DNA of 64,000 nucleotides from Pseudothioclava nitratireducens (GCF_029210495.1 NZ_JARGDK010000003.1:62001-126000); one strand, 5' to 3'. Counted from the stretch's first letter, positions 25,071 through 34,213 are shown. Notes: a model not told the origin generated them from the sequence alone. A program made the numbers and translations.

Positions 25071-25802
25071 TCAGCCCCGCCCGACGAAGGGCATCTCGGT
25101 CGCCATCACGGTCATCTGCAACACGTTCGCGCCCGGCGGCAGCGACGCCATATGGAGCACCGCCCGCGCCGCCTCGCGCGCATCCATCATCGGCTCCGGG
25201 CGGATCGAGCCATCGGCCTGCGGCACGCCCTTCTCCATCTGCGCGGCGAGGTCCGTGCGCGCGTTGCCAATATCGATCTGACCCGCCGCAATGCCAAACC
25301 CGCGCCCGTCGAGCGCAAGCTGCTTGGTCAGCCCGGTGATCGCATGTTTCGTCACCGAATAGGCCAGCGAACGGGGCCGCGGCACCTGCGCGGCAATCGA
25401 GCCGTTATTGATGATGCGCCCGCCTTGCGGGTCCTGCGCGCGCATCTGTGCGAATGCCGCCCGCGCGCAGAGAAACATCCCCGTCAGGTTCACATCCACC
25501 ACCTGCTGCCACTCGGCGAGCGAAACCTCATCGGGCAAGGCGCTCTTCGGGAACATGCCCGCGTTGTTGAAGAGCACGTCGATCCGGCCAAAGGCCCCGA
25601 CCGTCTGCGCGAAGGCATCGCTCACTTGCTCTTCCGACGTCACATCGCAGGGCAGCGCAAGCCCCGCGCCCATCGCCGCGATCTCTTGCAAAGGCGCGGC
25701 CCGACGCGCGAGGCATGCCACCTGCCAGCCCTCGGCCAAGGCCATCTCCGCGACCGCCCGGCCAATCCCGGCACTCGCCCCCGTCACCAGCATCACCGCC
25801 AT
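25071..25802 (-). CDS. SDR family NAD(P)-dependent oxidoreductase
   Basis: 243-aa classical short-chain dehydrogenase. Cofactor motif TGASAGIG (residues 7-14), NNAG (79-82), and catalytic S135, Y148 and K152 (YSVTK) are all present. The segment LARRAAP after strand beta-2 favours NADP. The C-terminus resembles 3-oxoacyl-ACP reductase-like or serine dehydrogenase-like SDRs, but the substrate is unknown. It may share a transcript with the upstream helicase, whose stop lies 15 bases before its start on the minus strand. Confidence 0.88.
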   Translation of the reverse strand: MAVMLVTGASAGIGRAVAEMALAEGWQVACLARRAAPLQEIAAMGAGLALPCDVTSEEQVSDAFAQTVGAFGRIDVLFNNAGMFPKSALPDEVSLAEWQQVVDVNLTGMFLCARAAFAQMRAQDPQGGRIINNGSIAAQVPRPRSLAYSVTKHAITGLTKQLALDGRGFGIAAGQIDIGNARTDLAAQMEKGVPQADGSIRPEPMMDAREAARAVLHMASLPPGANVLQMTVMATEMPFVGRG

Positions 25803-25817
25803 GATCGCCTCCCCGCG

Positions 25818-27362
25818 CTAAACACCCTGTTCTTCCGCCTCGAGCGAGAGCGTCGCTCCGCCCTTCGGTAAATCGTCAATCGAGAGCGGCTGCGTGGGCC
25901 GCGCAAGCCGCGCGCGCGTCACCCAAAGCAGCCGATGCTCGGCCCGCGTGATCGCAACATAAGCGAGCCGCTTCCAAAGAGGGATGCCCGCCTCGGTCCG
26001 CCCGGCGCGATAGGCCGCGTAAAGGTCGGGCGCAAAGACCTGCACGGTCTCCCACTGGCTGCCCTGCGCTTTGTGGATCGTGACTGCCGCGCCATGCAGG
26101 AACGCCGCCCCCATCCGCGCGGCATAGGGAATAAACGGCTCCTCCTCGTCCGGCATCTCGATCTTGACGATCGAGGCCGCCGACAGTCGTGGGTCCTCCG
26201 CCCCCATGACATGCAGCCGCGAAAACCCCGGCTTCTTGCCTGGCCCCAGATAAACCACCTGCGCACCCTTGATGAGGCCGCGCGCCTCAAGGTCGATCCG
26301 GCGCTTGCGATGCTTGAGGGGCAATTCAATCCCATCGCAGATCAGCGGCTCGCCGGGCAAAAGCGCATCCGCAGGCGCATGATGGGCGGCACGAAAGGCA
26401 TGGATCAGCCGGATACGTGTCGCATTGCGCCAGACCAGAACCGGCGAACGCGCCATCAGATCGCTCTCAACGCGCTCAGCCCAAACCACGCGCGGATCGC
26501 GCGCGGCGGCGTCGCGGATCATCTGCTCGAATGCCTCAAAGCCAAGGCTTTCATCCGACAGTGCATGGGCGAGGTCGAGGATCGGGTTATCCTGCGTCTG
26601 CCGGTGGATGCGGTGCAGGATGTGCTTGCTCTTCTCGGGCAGCCGTTCGAACACCATCTGCCCCGACTGGTTCACCGGGGCCAACTGAGCGGGATCGCCA
26701 AACAGCACCAGCGTCGGAAAAATCTCACGCAGATCGTCGAACTGACGCTCGTCCAGCATCGAGGCCTCGTCGACGAACCCGATATCGAGCGGGTCCTCAC
26801 GCCGTTTCCAGCCCTGAATGAAATCCGACCCGCGCAACCCCGCCGAGGCCAAAGCCGCCGGGATCGACTTGTATTGATCGTAAAACGCCTTGGCCCGGTC
26901 CAGCGCCTCATCCGTCAGCCCGTTGATCCCCAGCAGGTCGAGCTTGGGGCGCTCGCCCTGCCCGGCCAGCCATTCGGCGATCCGCTCATATTCGGGATCA
27001 TAAACCGGGGTATAGAGAATGCGGTGGATCGTGGTCGCAGGCACGCCACGCCCGCGCAGCACGCTCGCCGCCTTGTTCGTGGGGGCGAGGATCGCCAGCG
27101 TCCGCCGCTCCTTACGCCGCTTGCCCTCGAAATCGCCGCTGATCAGGTCGACACCGGCCTCTTCCAGCGCCTTATACAGCGCCGCAAGCAGCATCGTCTT
27201 GCCCGAGCCCGCCTTGCCGATCACCGAGAGCACCCGGTTCCCACCGCCATCCGGGCTCAGATGCCCTTCGAGAATATCGACACCCGCCGCCTCCAGCGCC
27301 TCGGCTACGGCATCCCAGGCCTCGGCCTGATCGTCGGAAAACTGGATCGCGGGGGTCGTCAT
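25818..27362 (-). CDS. RecD-like superfamily 1 DNA helicase
   Basis: 514-aa helicase of the AAA_30/UvrD_C_2 type from ATG 27362. Walker A is GKAGSGKT (49-56), motif Ia ILAPTNKAA, Walker B GFVDEASML, motif III LVLFGDPAQLAPV, and the C-terminal half has VTIHKAQGSQWETVQV and YVAITRAEHRLLWV (motifs V and VI). There is no RecB/RecC gene nearby and the protein lacks a long N-terminal extension, so it resembles stand-alone RecD2/Dda-like ATPases. A role in replication-fork or recombination processing is inferred from fold only. Confidence 0.87.
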   Translation of the reverse strand: MTTPAIQFSDDQAEAWDAVAEALEAAGVDILEGHLSPDGGGNRVLSVIGKAGSGKTMLLAALYKALEEAGVDLISGDFEGKRRKERRTLAILAPTNKAASVLRGRGVPATTIHRILYTPVYDPEYERIAEWLAGQGERPKLDLLGINGLTDEALDRAKAFYDQYKSIPAALASAGLRGSDFIQGWKRREDPLDIGFVDEASMLDERQFDDLREIFPTLVLFGDPAQLAPVNQSGQMVFERLPEKSKHILHRIHRQTQDNPILDLAHALSDESLGFEAFEQMIRDAAARDPRVVWAERVESDLMARSPVLVWRNATRIRLIHAFRAAHHAPADALLPGEPLICDGIELPLKHRKRRIDLEARGLIKGAQVVYLGPGKKPGFSRLHVMGAEDPRLSAASIVKIEMPDEEEPFIPYAARMGAAFLHGAAVTIHKAQGSQWETVQVFAPDLYAAYRAGRTEAGIPLWKRLAYVAITRAEHRLLWVTRARLARPTQPLSIDDLPKGGATLSLEAEEQGV

Positions 27363-27395
27363 GCGCGCGACCTTACAGGCGGGTCCACGAATGCG

Positions 27396-27421
27396 AAAGG
27401 GGCGCCGGACACGCCCCTTTT
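27396..27421 (-). terminator. Strong intrinsic terminator downstream of ethylmalonyl-CoA mutase
   Basis: AAAGGGGCG (27396-27404) and CGCCCCTTT (27412-27420) form a perfect 9-bp stem around a 7-base loop. It has A/T ends on both strands, so it can act in either direction. It lies after the 27480-29453 gene on the minus strand. Confidence 0.75.
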
Positions 27422-27430
27422 CATCAAACT

Positions 27431-27470
27431 TGAAATACTCTGCGGAGGTCCGGGGGCGCAAAGCCCCCGG
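27431..27470 (-). repeat. 3'-end GC-hairpin repeat, copy 1
   Basis: On the minus strand CCGGGGGC pairs with GCCCCCGG, then CCTCCGCAGAGTATTTCAAG follows. The unit begins nine bases after the ethylmalonyl-CoA mutase stop. It resembles copies at 54841-54900 and 60002-60060 (GC hairpin, C-run, then a TATTT-containing tail), and is the most diverged of the three. Confidence 0.6.
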
Positions 27471-27479
27471 CTTGCATGG

Positions 27480-29453
27480 TCAGGCCGCCGCAGGCTTCGG
27501 CTCGGCCAGCGCCACGATATCCATCATGATGCGGTTCAGCTCGAAATCCTTCGGCGTGTAGACGCGCGCGACACCATAGGACAGGAGCTTCACAGCGTCC
27601 TCGTCGGGGATGATCCCGCCGACCAGCACCGGCACATGATCCAGACCCGCCTTGCGCATCCGCTCCATCAACTCCTCGACCAGCGGGATATGCGAGCCGG
27701 ACAGGATCGACAGACCCACGACATGGGCCTCTTCCTCAAGCGCCTTCGCGACGATCTGCTCGGGCGTCAGGCGAATGCCGTCATAGGTGATGTCCATGCC
27801 GCAATCGCGGGCGCGGAAAGCGATTTGCTCGGCGCCGTTCGAGTGGCCGTCGAGGCCAGGCTTGCCCACAAGGAACTTGAGGCGGCGGCCCAGCTTGCCC
27901 GAAACCATGTCTACAGCCTCGCGGATATCGTCGAGCCCTTCGGTCTTGTTCGAGGGCGATTTCGAGACGCCGGTCGGGCCGCGATATTCACCATGCACGC
28001 CGCGCATGATGCCGGCCCATTCACCCGTGGTCGCGCCCGCCTTTGCTGCCGCGATCGAGGCCGGCATGACATTCTCGCCCGCCTTCGCAGCCGCCCGCAG
28101 AGCGCCCAGCGCAAGCTGCACCGCGCCCTCGTCACGCTCGGCGCGCCATGCCTCAAGCCGTTCGATCTGCTCTGCTTCCACAGCCGGATCGACGACCATG
28201 ATGCCGCCATCTCCCGCAGTCAGCGGCGAGGGCTCGCCCTGCTGCCAACGGTTCACGCCGACAACGATGGTCTCTTCGGCTTCGATCTTGTTGATCCGCT
28301 CGGCATTCGACTCGACCAGACGACCCTTCATGTAGTCGATCGCCGCAATCGCACCGCCCATCGAGTCGATGGTGGCCAACTCTTGCCGCGCGCCTTCCTT
28401 GAGGTCTTCGACCTTGGCAGTCACAGCGGGGTTGCCGTCGAACAGATCGCCATATTCGAGCAGGTCGGTCTCATATGCCATGATTTGCTGCATGCGCAGC
28501 GACCACTGCTGATCCCACGGGCGCGGCAAGCCAAGCGCCTCGTTCCACGCGGGGAGCTGAACGGCACGCGCACGCGCGTTTTTCGAAAGCGTCACCGCCA
28601 GCATCTCGATCAGGATGCGGTAGACGTTGTTTTCCGGCTGCTGCTCGGTCAGGCCGAGCGAGTTCACCTGCACGCCATACCGGAAGCGGCGATATTTCGC
28701 GTCCTCGATCCCGTAGCGCTCGCGGCAGATTTCATCCCAAAGCTCGGTGAAGGCGCGCATCTTGCACATCTCGGTGACGAAACGGATGCCCGCGTTCACG
28801 AAGAACGAGATACGGCCAACCATTTCCGGGAAGGCCTCGGTCGGGACTTTGGTCTTGAGATCGTCCAGAACCGCAATCGCGGTCGCCAGCGCGAAGGCGA
28901 GTTCCTGCTCGGGCGTCGCACCGGCCTCTTGCAGGTGGTAGGAACAGACGTTCATCGGGTTCCATTTCGGCAGATGCTCACGCGTGTAGGCGGCGACATC
29001 GGTGATCATCGCAAGCGAGGGCTTGGGCGGACAGATATAGGTCCCGCGCGAGAGGTATTCCTTGACCAGATCGTTCTGCACCGTGCCTTGCAGCTTCGAC
29101 ACATCCGCGCCCTGCTCCTCCGCGACCGCGATATAAAGCGACAAGAGCCACGGCGCGGTCGCGTTGATCGTCATCGAGGTGTTCATCTGTTCGAGCGGGA
29201 TCTGATCGAAGAGCGCGCGCATGTCGCCCAGATGGCAGACCGGCACGCCGACCTTGCCGACTTCACCGCGCGCCAGAACGTGATCCGAATCATAGCCCGT
29301 TTGGGTCGGCAGATCGAAAGCCACCGAGAGGCCCGTCTGCCCCTTGGAAAGGTTCGTGCGATAGAGCTCGTTCGACTTTTTCGCGGTCGAGTGACCCGCA
29401 TAGGTGCGGAACAGCCACGGCTTGTCTTTGGCGGGGGTTTTCTTGTCGGTCAT
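27480..29453 (-). CDS. ecm: Ethylmalonyl-CoA mutase (B12-dependent)
   Basis: Converts (2R)-ethylmalonyl-CoA to methylsuccinyl-CoA in the ethylmalonyl-CoA pathway, using adenosylcobalamin. 657 aa from ATG 29453. The N-terminal two-thirds is the acyl-CoA mutase barrel (LSVAFDLPTQTGYDSDH, then MNTSMTINATAPWLL). The C-terminal cobalamin domain has GLDGHSNG with lower-ligand His537, then GLSILSGSH and PVLVGGIIPDEDA. Mutase and B12 domains on one chain of this length, next to crotonyl-CoA carboxylase/reductase, favour Ecm over methylmalonyl-CoA mutase. It is divergent from ccrA. Confidence 0.93.
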   Translation of the reverse strand: MTDKKTPAKDKPWLFRTYAGHSTAKKSNELYRTNLSKGQTGLSVAFDLPTQTGYDSDHVLARGEVGKVGVPVCHLGDMRALFDQIPLEQMNTSMTINATAPWLLSLYIAVAEEQGADVSKLQGTVQNDLVKEYLSRGTYICPPKPSLAMITDVAAYTREHLPKWNPMNVCSYHLQEAGATPEQELAFALATAIAVLDDLKTKVPTEAFPEMVGRISFFVNAGIRFVTEMCKMRAFTELWDEICRERYGIEDAKYRRFRYGVQVNSLGLTEQQPENNVYRILIEMLAVTLSKNARARAVQLPAWNEALGLPRPWDQQWSLRMQQIMAYETDLLEYGDLFDGNPAVTAKVEDLKEGARQELATIDSMGGAIAAIDYMKGRLVESNAERINKIEAEETIVVGVNRWQQGEPSPLTAGDGGIMVVDPAVEAEQIERLEAWRAERDEGAVQLALGALRAAAKAGENVMPASIAAAKAGATTGEWAGIMRGVHGEYRGPTGVSKSPSNKTEGLDDIREAVDMVSGKLGRRLKFLVGKPGLDGHSNGAEQIAFRARDCGMDITYDGIRLTPEQIVAKALEEEAHVVGLSILSGSHIPLVEELMERMRKAGLDHVPVLVGGIIPDEDAVKLLSYGVARVYTPKDFELNRIMMDIVALAEPKPAAA

Positions 29454-29486
29454 GGCGGCCTCCGGGTCCACGGTCGATTCTCAATT

Positions 29487-29501
29487 CGCAACAAAATTGC
29501 G
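29487..29501. promoter_or_regulatory. Candidate regulator dyad in the ecm/ccrA divergent region
   Basis: CGCAA (29487-29491) and TTGCG (29497-29501) form a perfect dyad separated by five bases. It lies about 35 bases upstream of the ecm start. Regulators of acyl-CoA metabolism in related bacteria use TTTGC/GCAAA half-sites, so this is a plausible but untested operator. Confidence 0.4.
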
Positions 29502-29592
29502 GGTTAACACCTGATAGGCGAAAGAATGTGTCCCTGTCAATTCGCCGCAGCGCGGCATAACGCGCGACCCCGCGTCGCTATATATATTTGCC

Positions 29593-29600
29593 TGTATACA
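29593..29600. promoter_or_regulatory. TGTATACA palindrome in the ecm/ccrA divergent region
   Basis: A perfect 8-base palindrome, directly after an AT-rich stretch (TATATATATTTG). Such sites are typical of GntR-type regulators, but it could be a chance palindrome or core promoter sequence. The whole 294-bp gap (29454-29747) contains no gene. Confidence 0.3.
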
Positions 29601-29747
29601 AGTGTTTTTCAGAGGCAAGCCCGCGACAACAAGACAGAAAATTACAAAAACCTTACGTCAGGCATTGCATTGTTGCGCGACCGTTAGTATCTCCATTTTC
29701 GAACCCCGCCCGATTCTGCGGCGCGGCGACAAGAACAGGAGACGCTC

Positions 29748-31040
29748 ATGGCCCTTGACGTGCAAACCGAAATCGCGCCCTACGACGCGCCCGAGAAAGA
29801 TCTGTACGAGATCGGCGAAATGCCGCCCCTCGGCTACGTTCCGAAGAACATGTATGCTTGGGCGATCCGCCGTGAGCGTCATGGCGAGCCGGACAAATCC
29901 TTCGAGGTCGAAGTCGTGCCCACCTGGGAAATTGACAGCCACGAAGTGCTCGTGCTCGTGATGGCGGCTGGCGTGAACTACAACGGCGTCTGGGCCGGTC
30001 TCGGCGTTCCGATCTCGCCCTTCGACGGCCACAAGCAGCCCTACCACATTGCTGGCTCCGATGCCTCGGGCATCGTCTGGGCCGTGGGCGACAAGGTGAA
30101 GAACTGGAAAGTGGGCGACGAGGTCGTGATCCACTGCAACCAGGACGATGGCGACGACGAAGAGTGCAACGGCGGCGACCCGATGTTCTCGCCCTCGCAG
30201 CGGATCTGGGGCTACGAGACCCATGACGGCTCCTTCGCGCAGTTCACCCGCGTGCAGGCGCAGCAGCTCATGCGCCGCCCCAAGCACCTGACCTGGGAAG
30301 AAAGCGCCTGCTACACGCTGACGCTGGCGACCGCCTACCGGATGCTCTTCGGCCACGAGCCGCATGACCTCAAGCCCGGCCAGAACGTGCTGGTCTGGGG
30401 TGCGTCGGGCGGCCTCGGCTCCTACGCGATCCAGCTCATCAACGCGGCGGGCGCCAACGCGATCGGCGTGATCTCGGAAGAGGACAAGCGCGACTTCGTC
30501 ATGGGTTTGGGCGCGAAAGGCGTTATCAACCGCAAGGACTTCAAATGCTGGGGTCAACTCCCCAAGGTGAACTCGCCCGAATACGCAGAATGGCTCAAGG
30601 AAGCGCGTAAGTTCGGCAAGGCGATCTGGGACATCACCGGCAAGGGCGTGAACGTGGACATGGTCTTTGAACACCCCGGCGAGGCGACCTTCCCGGTCTC
30701 GACGCTGGTCGTGAAAAAGGGCGGTATGGTGGTGATCTGCGCCGGCACCTCGGGCTTCAACTGCACCTTCGACGTGCGTTACATGTGGATGCACCAGAAG
30801 CGCCTGCAAGGCTCGCACTTCGCGCACCTCAAGCAAGCCGCCTCGGCAAACCGCATGATGCTCGAGCGTCGTCTCGATCCCTGCATGTCCGAGGTCTTCC
30901 CCTGGGATCAGATTCCGGAAGCCCACATGAAGATGATGCGCAACCAGCACAAGCCGGGCAACATGGCCGTGCTCGTGCAAGCGCCCAAGACCGGGCTGCG
31001 CACCTTCGAAGATGCGCTGGAGGCTGGCCCCAAGGCGTAA
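29748..31040 (+). CDS. ccrA: Crotonyl-CoA carboxylase/reductase
   Basis: Reductively carboxylates crotonyl-CoA with NADPH and CO2 to (2S)-ethylmalonyl-CoA, the key step of the ethylmalonyl-CoA pathway. 430 aa, the usual length. The medium-chain reductase fold shows VNYNGVWAGLG, an NADPH motif VLVWGASGGLGSYAIQL, the CO2-site region around FEHPGEATFPVS, and the conserved YMWMHQKRLQGSHFAHL block. ATG 29748 follows CAGGAGACGCTC. Together with the divergent ecm gene it shows the organism can assimilate acetyl-CoA by this route. Confidence 0.96.
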   Translation: MALDVQTEIAPYDAPEKDLYEIGEMPPLGYVPKNMYAWAIRRERHGEPDKSFEVEVVPTWEIDSHEVLVLVMAAGVNYNGVWAGLGVPISPFDGHKQPYHIAGSDASGIVWAVGDKVKNWKVGDEVVIHCNQDDGDDEECNGGDPMFSPSQRIWGYETHDGSFAQFTRVQAQQLMRRPKHLTWEESACYTLTLATAYRMLFGHEPHDLKPGQNVLVWGASGGLGSYAIQLINAAGANAIGVISEEDKRDFVMGLGAKGVINRKDFKCWGQLPKVNSPEYAEWLKEARKFGKAIWDITGKGVNVDMVFEHPGEATFPVSTLVVKKGGMVVICAGTSGFNCTFDVRYMWMHQKRLQGSHFAHLKQAASANRMMLERRLDPCMSEVFPWDQIPEAHMKMMRNQHKPGNMAVLVQAPKTGLRTFEDALEAGPKA

Positions 31041-31102
31041 TTGCCTGGCTTTCGGCGATGGCCCGCGTCCCTTGGGGCGCGGGTTTTCCTTTGGCAAAAT
31101 GA

Positions 31103-31129
31103 AAACGCCGGACCCCAGGTCCGGCGTTT
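31103..31129. terminator. Bidirectional terminator between ccrA and the ABC importer
   Basis: AAACGCCGGACC (31103-31114) and GGTCCGGCGTTT (31118-31129) form a perfect 12-bp stem with a 3-base loop. T-rich sequence follows on the plus strand and A-run sequence precedes, so it can serve both convergent units. Confidence 0.85.
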
Positions 31130-31146
31130 GTCTTTTGGGGGTTGGG

Positions 31147-31923
31147 TCAGGCCGCCTTGTCGCCCGGCTCCTTGGCGCCGGTCATATAGGCCACCGCATC
31201 CGACATCGAATGTTCCTTCGGGTCGATGGTGCACAGCCTGCGGCCCAGCCGGTGGATGTGAATCCGGTCCGCCACCTCAAAGACATGCGGCATGTTGTGC
31301 GAGATGAGCACGATCGGGATTCCCCGCGAGCGCACATCGAGGATCAACTCCAGCACCCGGCGGCTTTCCTTGACCCCCAGCGCAGCGGTCGGTTCGTCGA
31401 GGATAATGACCTTCGACCCGAAAGCGGCCGCCCGCGCCACTGCGACGCCCTGCCGCTGACCGCCCGAGAGGGTCTCAACTTGCTGGTCGATATTCTGGAT
31501 CGTCATCAGCCCCAGTTCCGACAGCTTCTCGCGGGCGAAGGCACGCATCGCAGGCTTGTCGAGCTGGCGCAGATATTGCCCCATGAAGCCCGGTTTTCGC
31601 AGTTCACGCCCGACGAACATATTGTCCACGATGGACAGCGCGGGCGAGAGCGCAAGCGTCTGATAAACAGTTGCAATCCCCGCGTCCTGCGCCTGAAGCG
31701 GCGAGGAGAAATGCACCGGTTTTCCGTCGAGAAGGATCTCGCCCTCATCGGGCTGCACCGCACCGGAGAGCGCCTTTATCAGCGAGGACTTCCCCGCACC
31801 GTTATCGCCGATCACAGCGAGAATCTCACCGGGGTAGAGGTCGAAATCCGCGTTATCGAGTGCCGTCACGCGACCATAGCGCTTTACGAGGCCACGGGCC
31901 TGAAGGATGGGGTGCGCGCTCAT
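31147..31923 (-). CDS. frcA: Fructose-type sugar ABC transporter ATP-binding protein
   Basis: 258-aa single-domain ATPase from ATG 31923, which overlaps the permease stop (ATGA). Walker A is GDNGAGKSS (39-47), the signature is LSGGQRQGVAVARA, and Walker B is VIILDEPTAAL. This single-domain form with the GQRQ signature is typical of FrcA-like ATPases, unlike the double-domain ribose RbsA. It is third in the binding protein-permease-ATPase operon. The sugar (fructose, possibly also ribose or mannose) is inferred from family likeness and not proven. Confidence 0.85.
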   Translation of the reverse strand: MSAHPILQARGLVKRYGRVTALDNADFDLYPGEILAVIGDNGAGKSSLIKALSGAVQPDEGEILLDGKPVHFSSPLQAQDAGIATVYQTLALSPALSIVDNMFVGRELRKPGFMGQYLRQLDKPAMRAFAREKLSELGLMTIQNIDQQVETLSGGQRQGVAVARAAAFGSKVIILDEPTAALGVKESRRVLELILDVRSRGIPIVLISHNMPHVFEVADRIHIHRLGRRLCTIDPKEHSMSDAVAYMTGAKEPGDKAA

Positions 31924-32993
31924 GCCGAAACCTTTCTGATCCATTGGTCGATGGCGACCGCGATAATGATGAGCCAGCCGATGGCGAAGACCTGCCAAAG
32001 CACATCGACGTTGGAAAGCCGCAGGCCCGATTGGAACACACCCACGATCAACGCACCGAACAATGCGCCGAGGATCGAGCCACGTCCGCCGAAGAGCGAG
32101 ATGCCCCCGACCACCACGGCGGTGATGGATTGCAGGTTGCCTTCGTAGAAACTCTGCGGGCTGATCGAACCGACCCGGCCAATGGACGCCCAAGCTGCGA
32201 TGGAGCAAACGAAACCAGCCAGCATATAGACCGACAGAAGTGTGCGGTCGGTGCGGATACCGGCGAGTTCCGCCGCCTCCTTGTCGTCGCCCACGGCGTA
32301 GACATGGCGGCCCCAGGCGGTGTGGTTGAGCATATACCAGAGCACCCCGAAGATCGCGATCATCAGGATCGAGCCGTAGGTGATCCGGGCACCGCCGAAG
32401 CTCAGCGCTTCACCGAAGAATTTAAGCAGGGGCGCATTGGCATCGATATCCTGCGAGCGGATCGACTGCGCGCCCGAAAGCCACAGGTTCAGCGCGTAGA
32501 AGATCGACCAGGTCCCGAGCGTCGTGATGAATGGGGGCAGCTTGACCTTTGTTACCAGTAGGCCGTTCATCAGGCCCGCCACCGTGCCACCAACGAAGGC
32601 GACCAGAAGCGCAATCGGCGCGGGCCAGCCGCTATAGACCGCGAGGTTCCCCGCGATCACCGACATCAGCACCATGATCGCCGCGACGGAGAGGTCGATC
32701 CCGGCCGTCAGGATGATCAGCGACTGCGCCGCCGCCAAGATCCCGATGATCGAGACCTGCTGCATGATAAGCGTCAGGTTGAAGGCCGAAAAGAACTTGC
32801 CGCCCGCGATCAGGCCGAAGACCGCGACGGAAACAAGAAGGACGATGACCGGAACCAGCGTCGGGTTGCCGTGCAGGATATGCTGAAGACGATGAAGGCC
32901 ACCCTTGGAGTGTGCCTCGAAACTTGCGACGCGCTTGTCGCTTTTCTCGAGATCATGCTCGAAGGACTGGCCCTTGGGCGCGCTTTGGGTCAT
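31920..32993 (-). CDS. frcC: Fructose-type sugar ABC transporter permease
   Basis: 357-aa inner-membrane permease of the BPD_transp_2 family. A hydrophilic N-terminus of about 45 residues is followed by eight to nine membrane segments. Diagnostic blocks are LIMQQVSIIGILAAAQSLII, LTAGIDLSVAAIMVL, LPPFITTLGTWSIFYALNLW and VVVGGISLFGGRGSILGAL. It lies about 100 bases after the binding-protein gene on the minus strand and is coupled to frcA. Confidence 0.87.
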   Translation of the reverse strand: MTQSAPKGQSFEHDLEKSDKRVASFEAHSKGGLHRLQHILHGNPTLVPVIVLLVSVAVFGLIAGGKFFSAFNLTLIMQQVSIIGILAAAQSLIILTAGIDLSVAAIMVLMSVIAGNLAVYSGWPAPIALLVAFVGGTVAGLMNGLLVTKVKLPPFITTLGTWSIFYALNLWLSGAQSIRSQDIDANAPLLKFFGEALSFGGARITYGSILMIAIFGVLWYMLNHTAWGRHVYAVGDDKEAAELAGIRTDRTLLSVYMLAGFVCSIAAWASIGRVGSISPQSFYEGNLQSITAVVVGGISLFGGRGSILGALFGALIVGVFQSGLRLSNVDVLWQVFAIGWLIIIAVAIDQWIRKVSA

Positions 32994-33090
32994 GCCGATC
33001 TTCCTTATACGTCAAAGGTGGCCGGACCCGAAGCCCGGCGCAGTGTGGCGCAGAGGGACGCGCGAACAGCCCCCTGCGCCAGGCAGGGGC

Positions 33091-34107
33091 TTAGCCCCAG
33101 CAGCGCTTGAGCGCTTCTTCCGAGGTGATCGAGGGGATGCCCTCGACCGGCTCGTCGGTCACAAGCTCAACGCCGGTGTTGAAGAAGTCGAGCCCCTCGG
33201 TATTCGCCGGCTTGGTGCCGTCCGCGGCAAAGGCGGCAATCGCCTCGATCCCCTTCGACGCCATCAGCAGCGGGAATTGCATCGAGGTGGCACCGATCAC
33301 GCCATCCTTGACGTTCTGCACGCCCGGGCAGCCGCCATCGACCGAAACGATCAGAGCCTGGTTTTCGAGGCCGACAGCCTTGAGCGCCTCATAGGCACCG
33401 GCTGCTGCGGGTTCGTTGATCGTGTAGACCACGTTCACACCCGGATCTTTCTGGAGAAGGTTCTCCATCGCGGTGCGCCCACCTTCTTCGTTGCCGTTGG
33501 TCACGTCATTGCCGACGATGCGCGGATCATCCTCGTCGCCGATATCCTTGGGGTCCTTGATGTCAACGCCAAAGCCCTGAAGGAAGCCGTTGTTGCGCAG
33601 GTAATCCACCGAGATTTCCGAGGCGTTCAGGTCGAGCATGGCGATCTTGGCGCCAGAGGTGTCGCCCATCTTTGCTGCCGCCCATTGGCCGATCAGCTCG
33701 CCCGCGAGGAAGTTGTCGGTCGCGAAGGTTGCATCCGCCGTTTCCGGCGGCTCGAACGGAGTGTCGAGCGCGATCACCAGCAAACCGTTCTCGCGGGCCT
33801 GAGTCACGGCGGGTGCAAGCGCCCGGCTGTCGGACGGGGTGATCAGGATACCCTTCGCCCCGGCGGCAATGCAGCTTTCGACAGCAGCGATTTGGGTTTC
33901 GACATCACCGTCGATCTTGCCCGCAAAGGTGCTGAGCTGAATGCCCATCTCTTTCGCCTTGGCGGTCGCGCCTTCCTTCATCTTGACGAAGAAGGGGTTG
34001 GTGTCGGTTTTGGTGATCAGGCAGGCACCCACGTCGGCAGCTTGCGCCGCCCCCGCAAACGCGCTCAGCGCAATCGCAGTCGCGCCCAGATACACGGTTT
34101 TCTTCAT
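33091..34107 (-). CDS. frcB: Fructose-type sugar ABC transporter substrate-binding protein
   Basis: Periplasmic sugar-binding protein, 338 aa from ATG 34107, which follows GGGAGGAGAAATC. The signal peptide ([20 protein letters not shown]) is likely cut after AQA before [24 protein letters not shown] and [20 protein letters not shown] are blocks I associate with the FrcB group. Long acidic surface loops ([14 protein letters not shown]) are typical. It heads the minus-strand importer operon and is divergent from the ROK regulator across a dyad operator at 34179-34213. Confidence 0.88.
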   Translation of the reverse strand: MKKTVYLGATAIALSAFAGAAQAADVGACLITKTDTNPFFVKMKEGATAKAKEMGIQLSTFAGKIDGDVETQIAAVESCIAAGAKGILITPSDSRALAPAVTQARENGLLVIALDTPFEPPETADATFATDNFLAGELIGQWAAAKMGDTSGAKIAMLDLNASEISVDYLRNNGFLQGFGVDIKDPKDIGDEDDPRIVGNDVTNGNEEGGRTAMENLLQKDPGVNVVYTINEPAAAGAYEALKAVGLENQALIVSVDGGCPGVQNVKDGVIGATSMQFPLLMASKGIEAIAAFAADGTKPANTEGLDFFNTGVELVTDEPVEGIPSITSEEALKRCWG

Positions 34108-34178
34108 CACGATTTCTCCTCCCATGGTACGTGATTCCCTCTCGGGCTGACCGGAAATTGCCCGAGCGAGGGGGAGTC

Positions 34179-34213
34179 GTCAATAATTAATTCATGTTTA
34201 TTTATTTATTGAC
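34179..34213. promoter_or_regulatory. Candidate ROK-repressor operator between frcB and frcR
   Basis: GTCAATAA (34179-34186) and TTATTGAC (34206-34213) form a perfect 8-bp dyad with a 19-base AT-rich centre (AATAATTAA-like half-sites). Each arm also supplies a TTGACG that could be the -35 box of one of the divergent promoters, so one bound repressor could block both. The operator role is inference. Confidence 0.6.

Noticed and set aside
25935-29507. A 1190-codon open frame on the plus strand opposite the helicase and ecm genes
   Set aside because: It is antisense to two clearly recognisable enzymes, spans their intergenic terminator and repeat, and its translation is rich in Arg/His/Gly with no domain. 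It is a codon-bias shadow of high-GC coding DNA.
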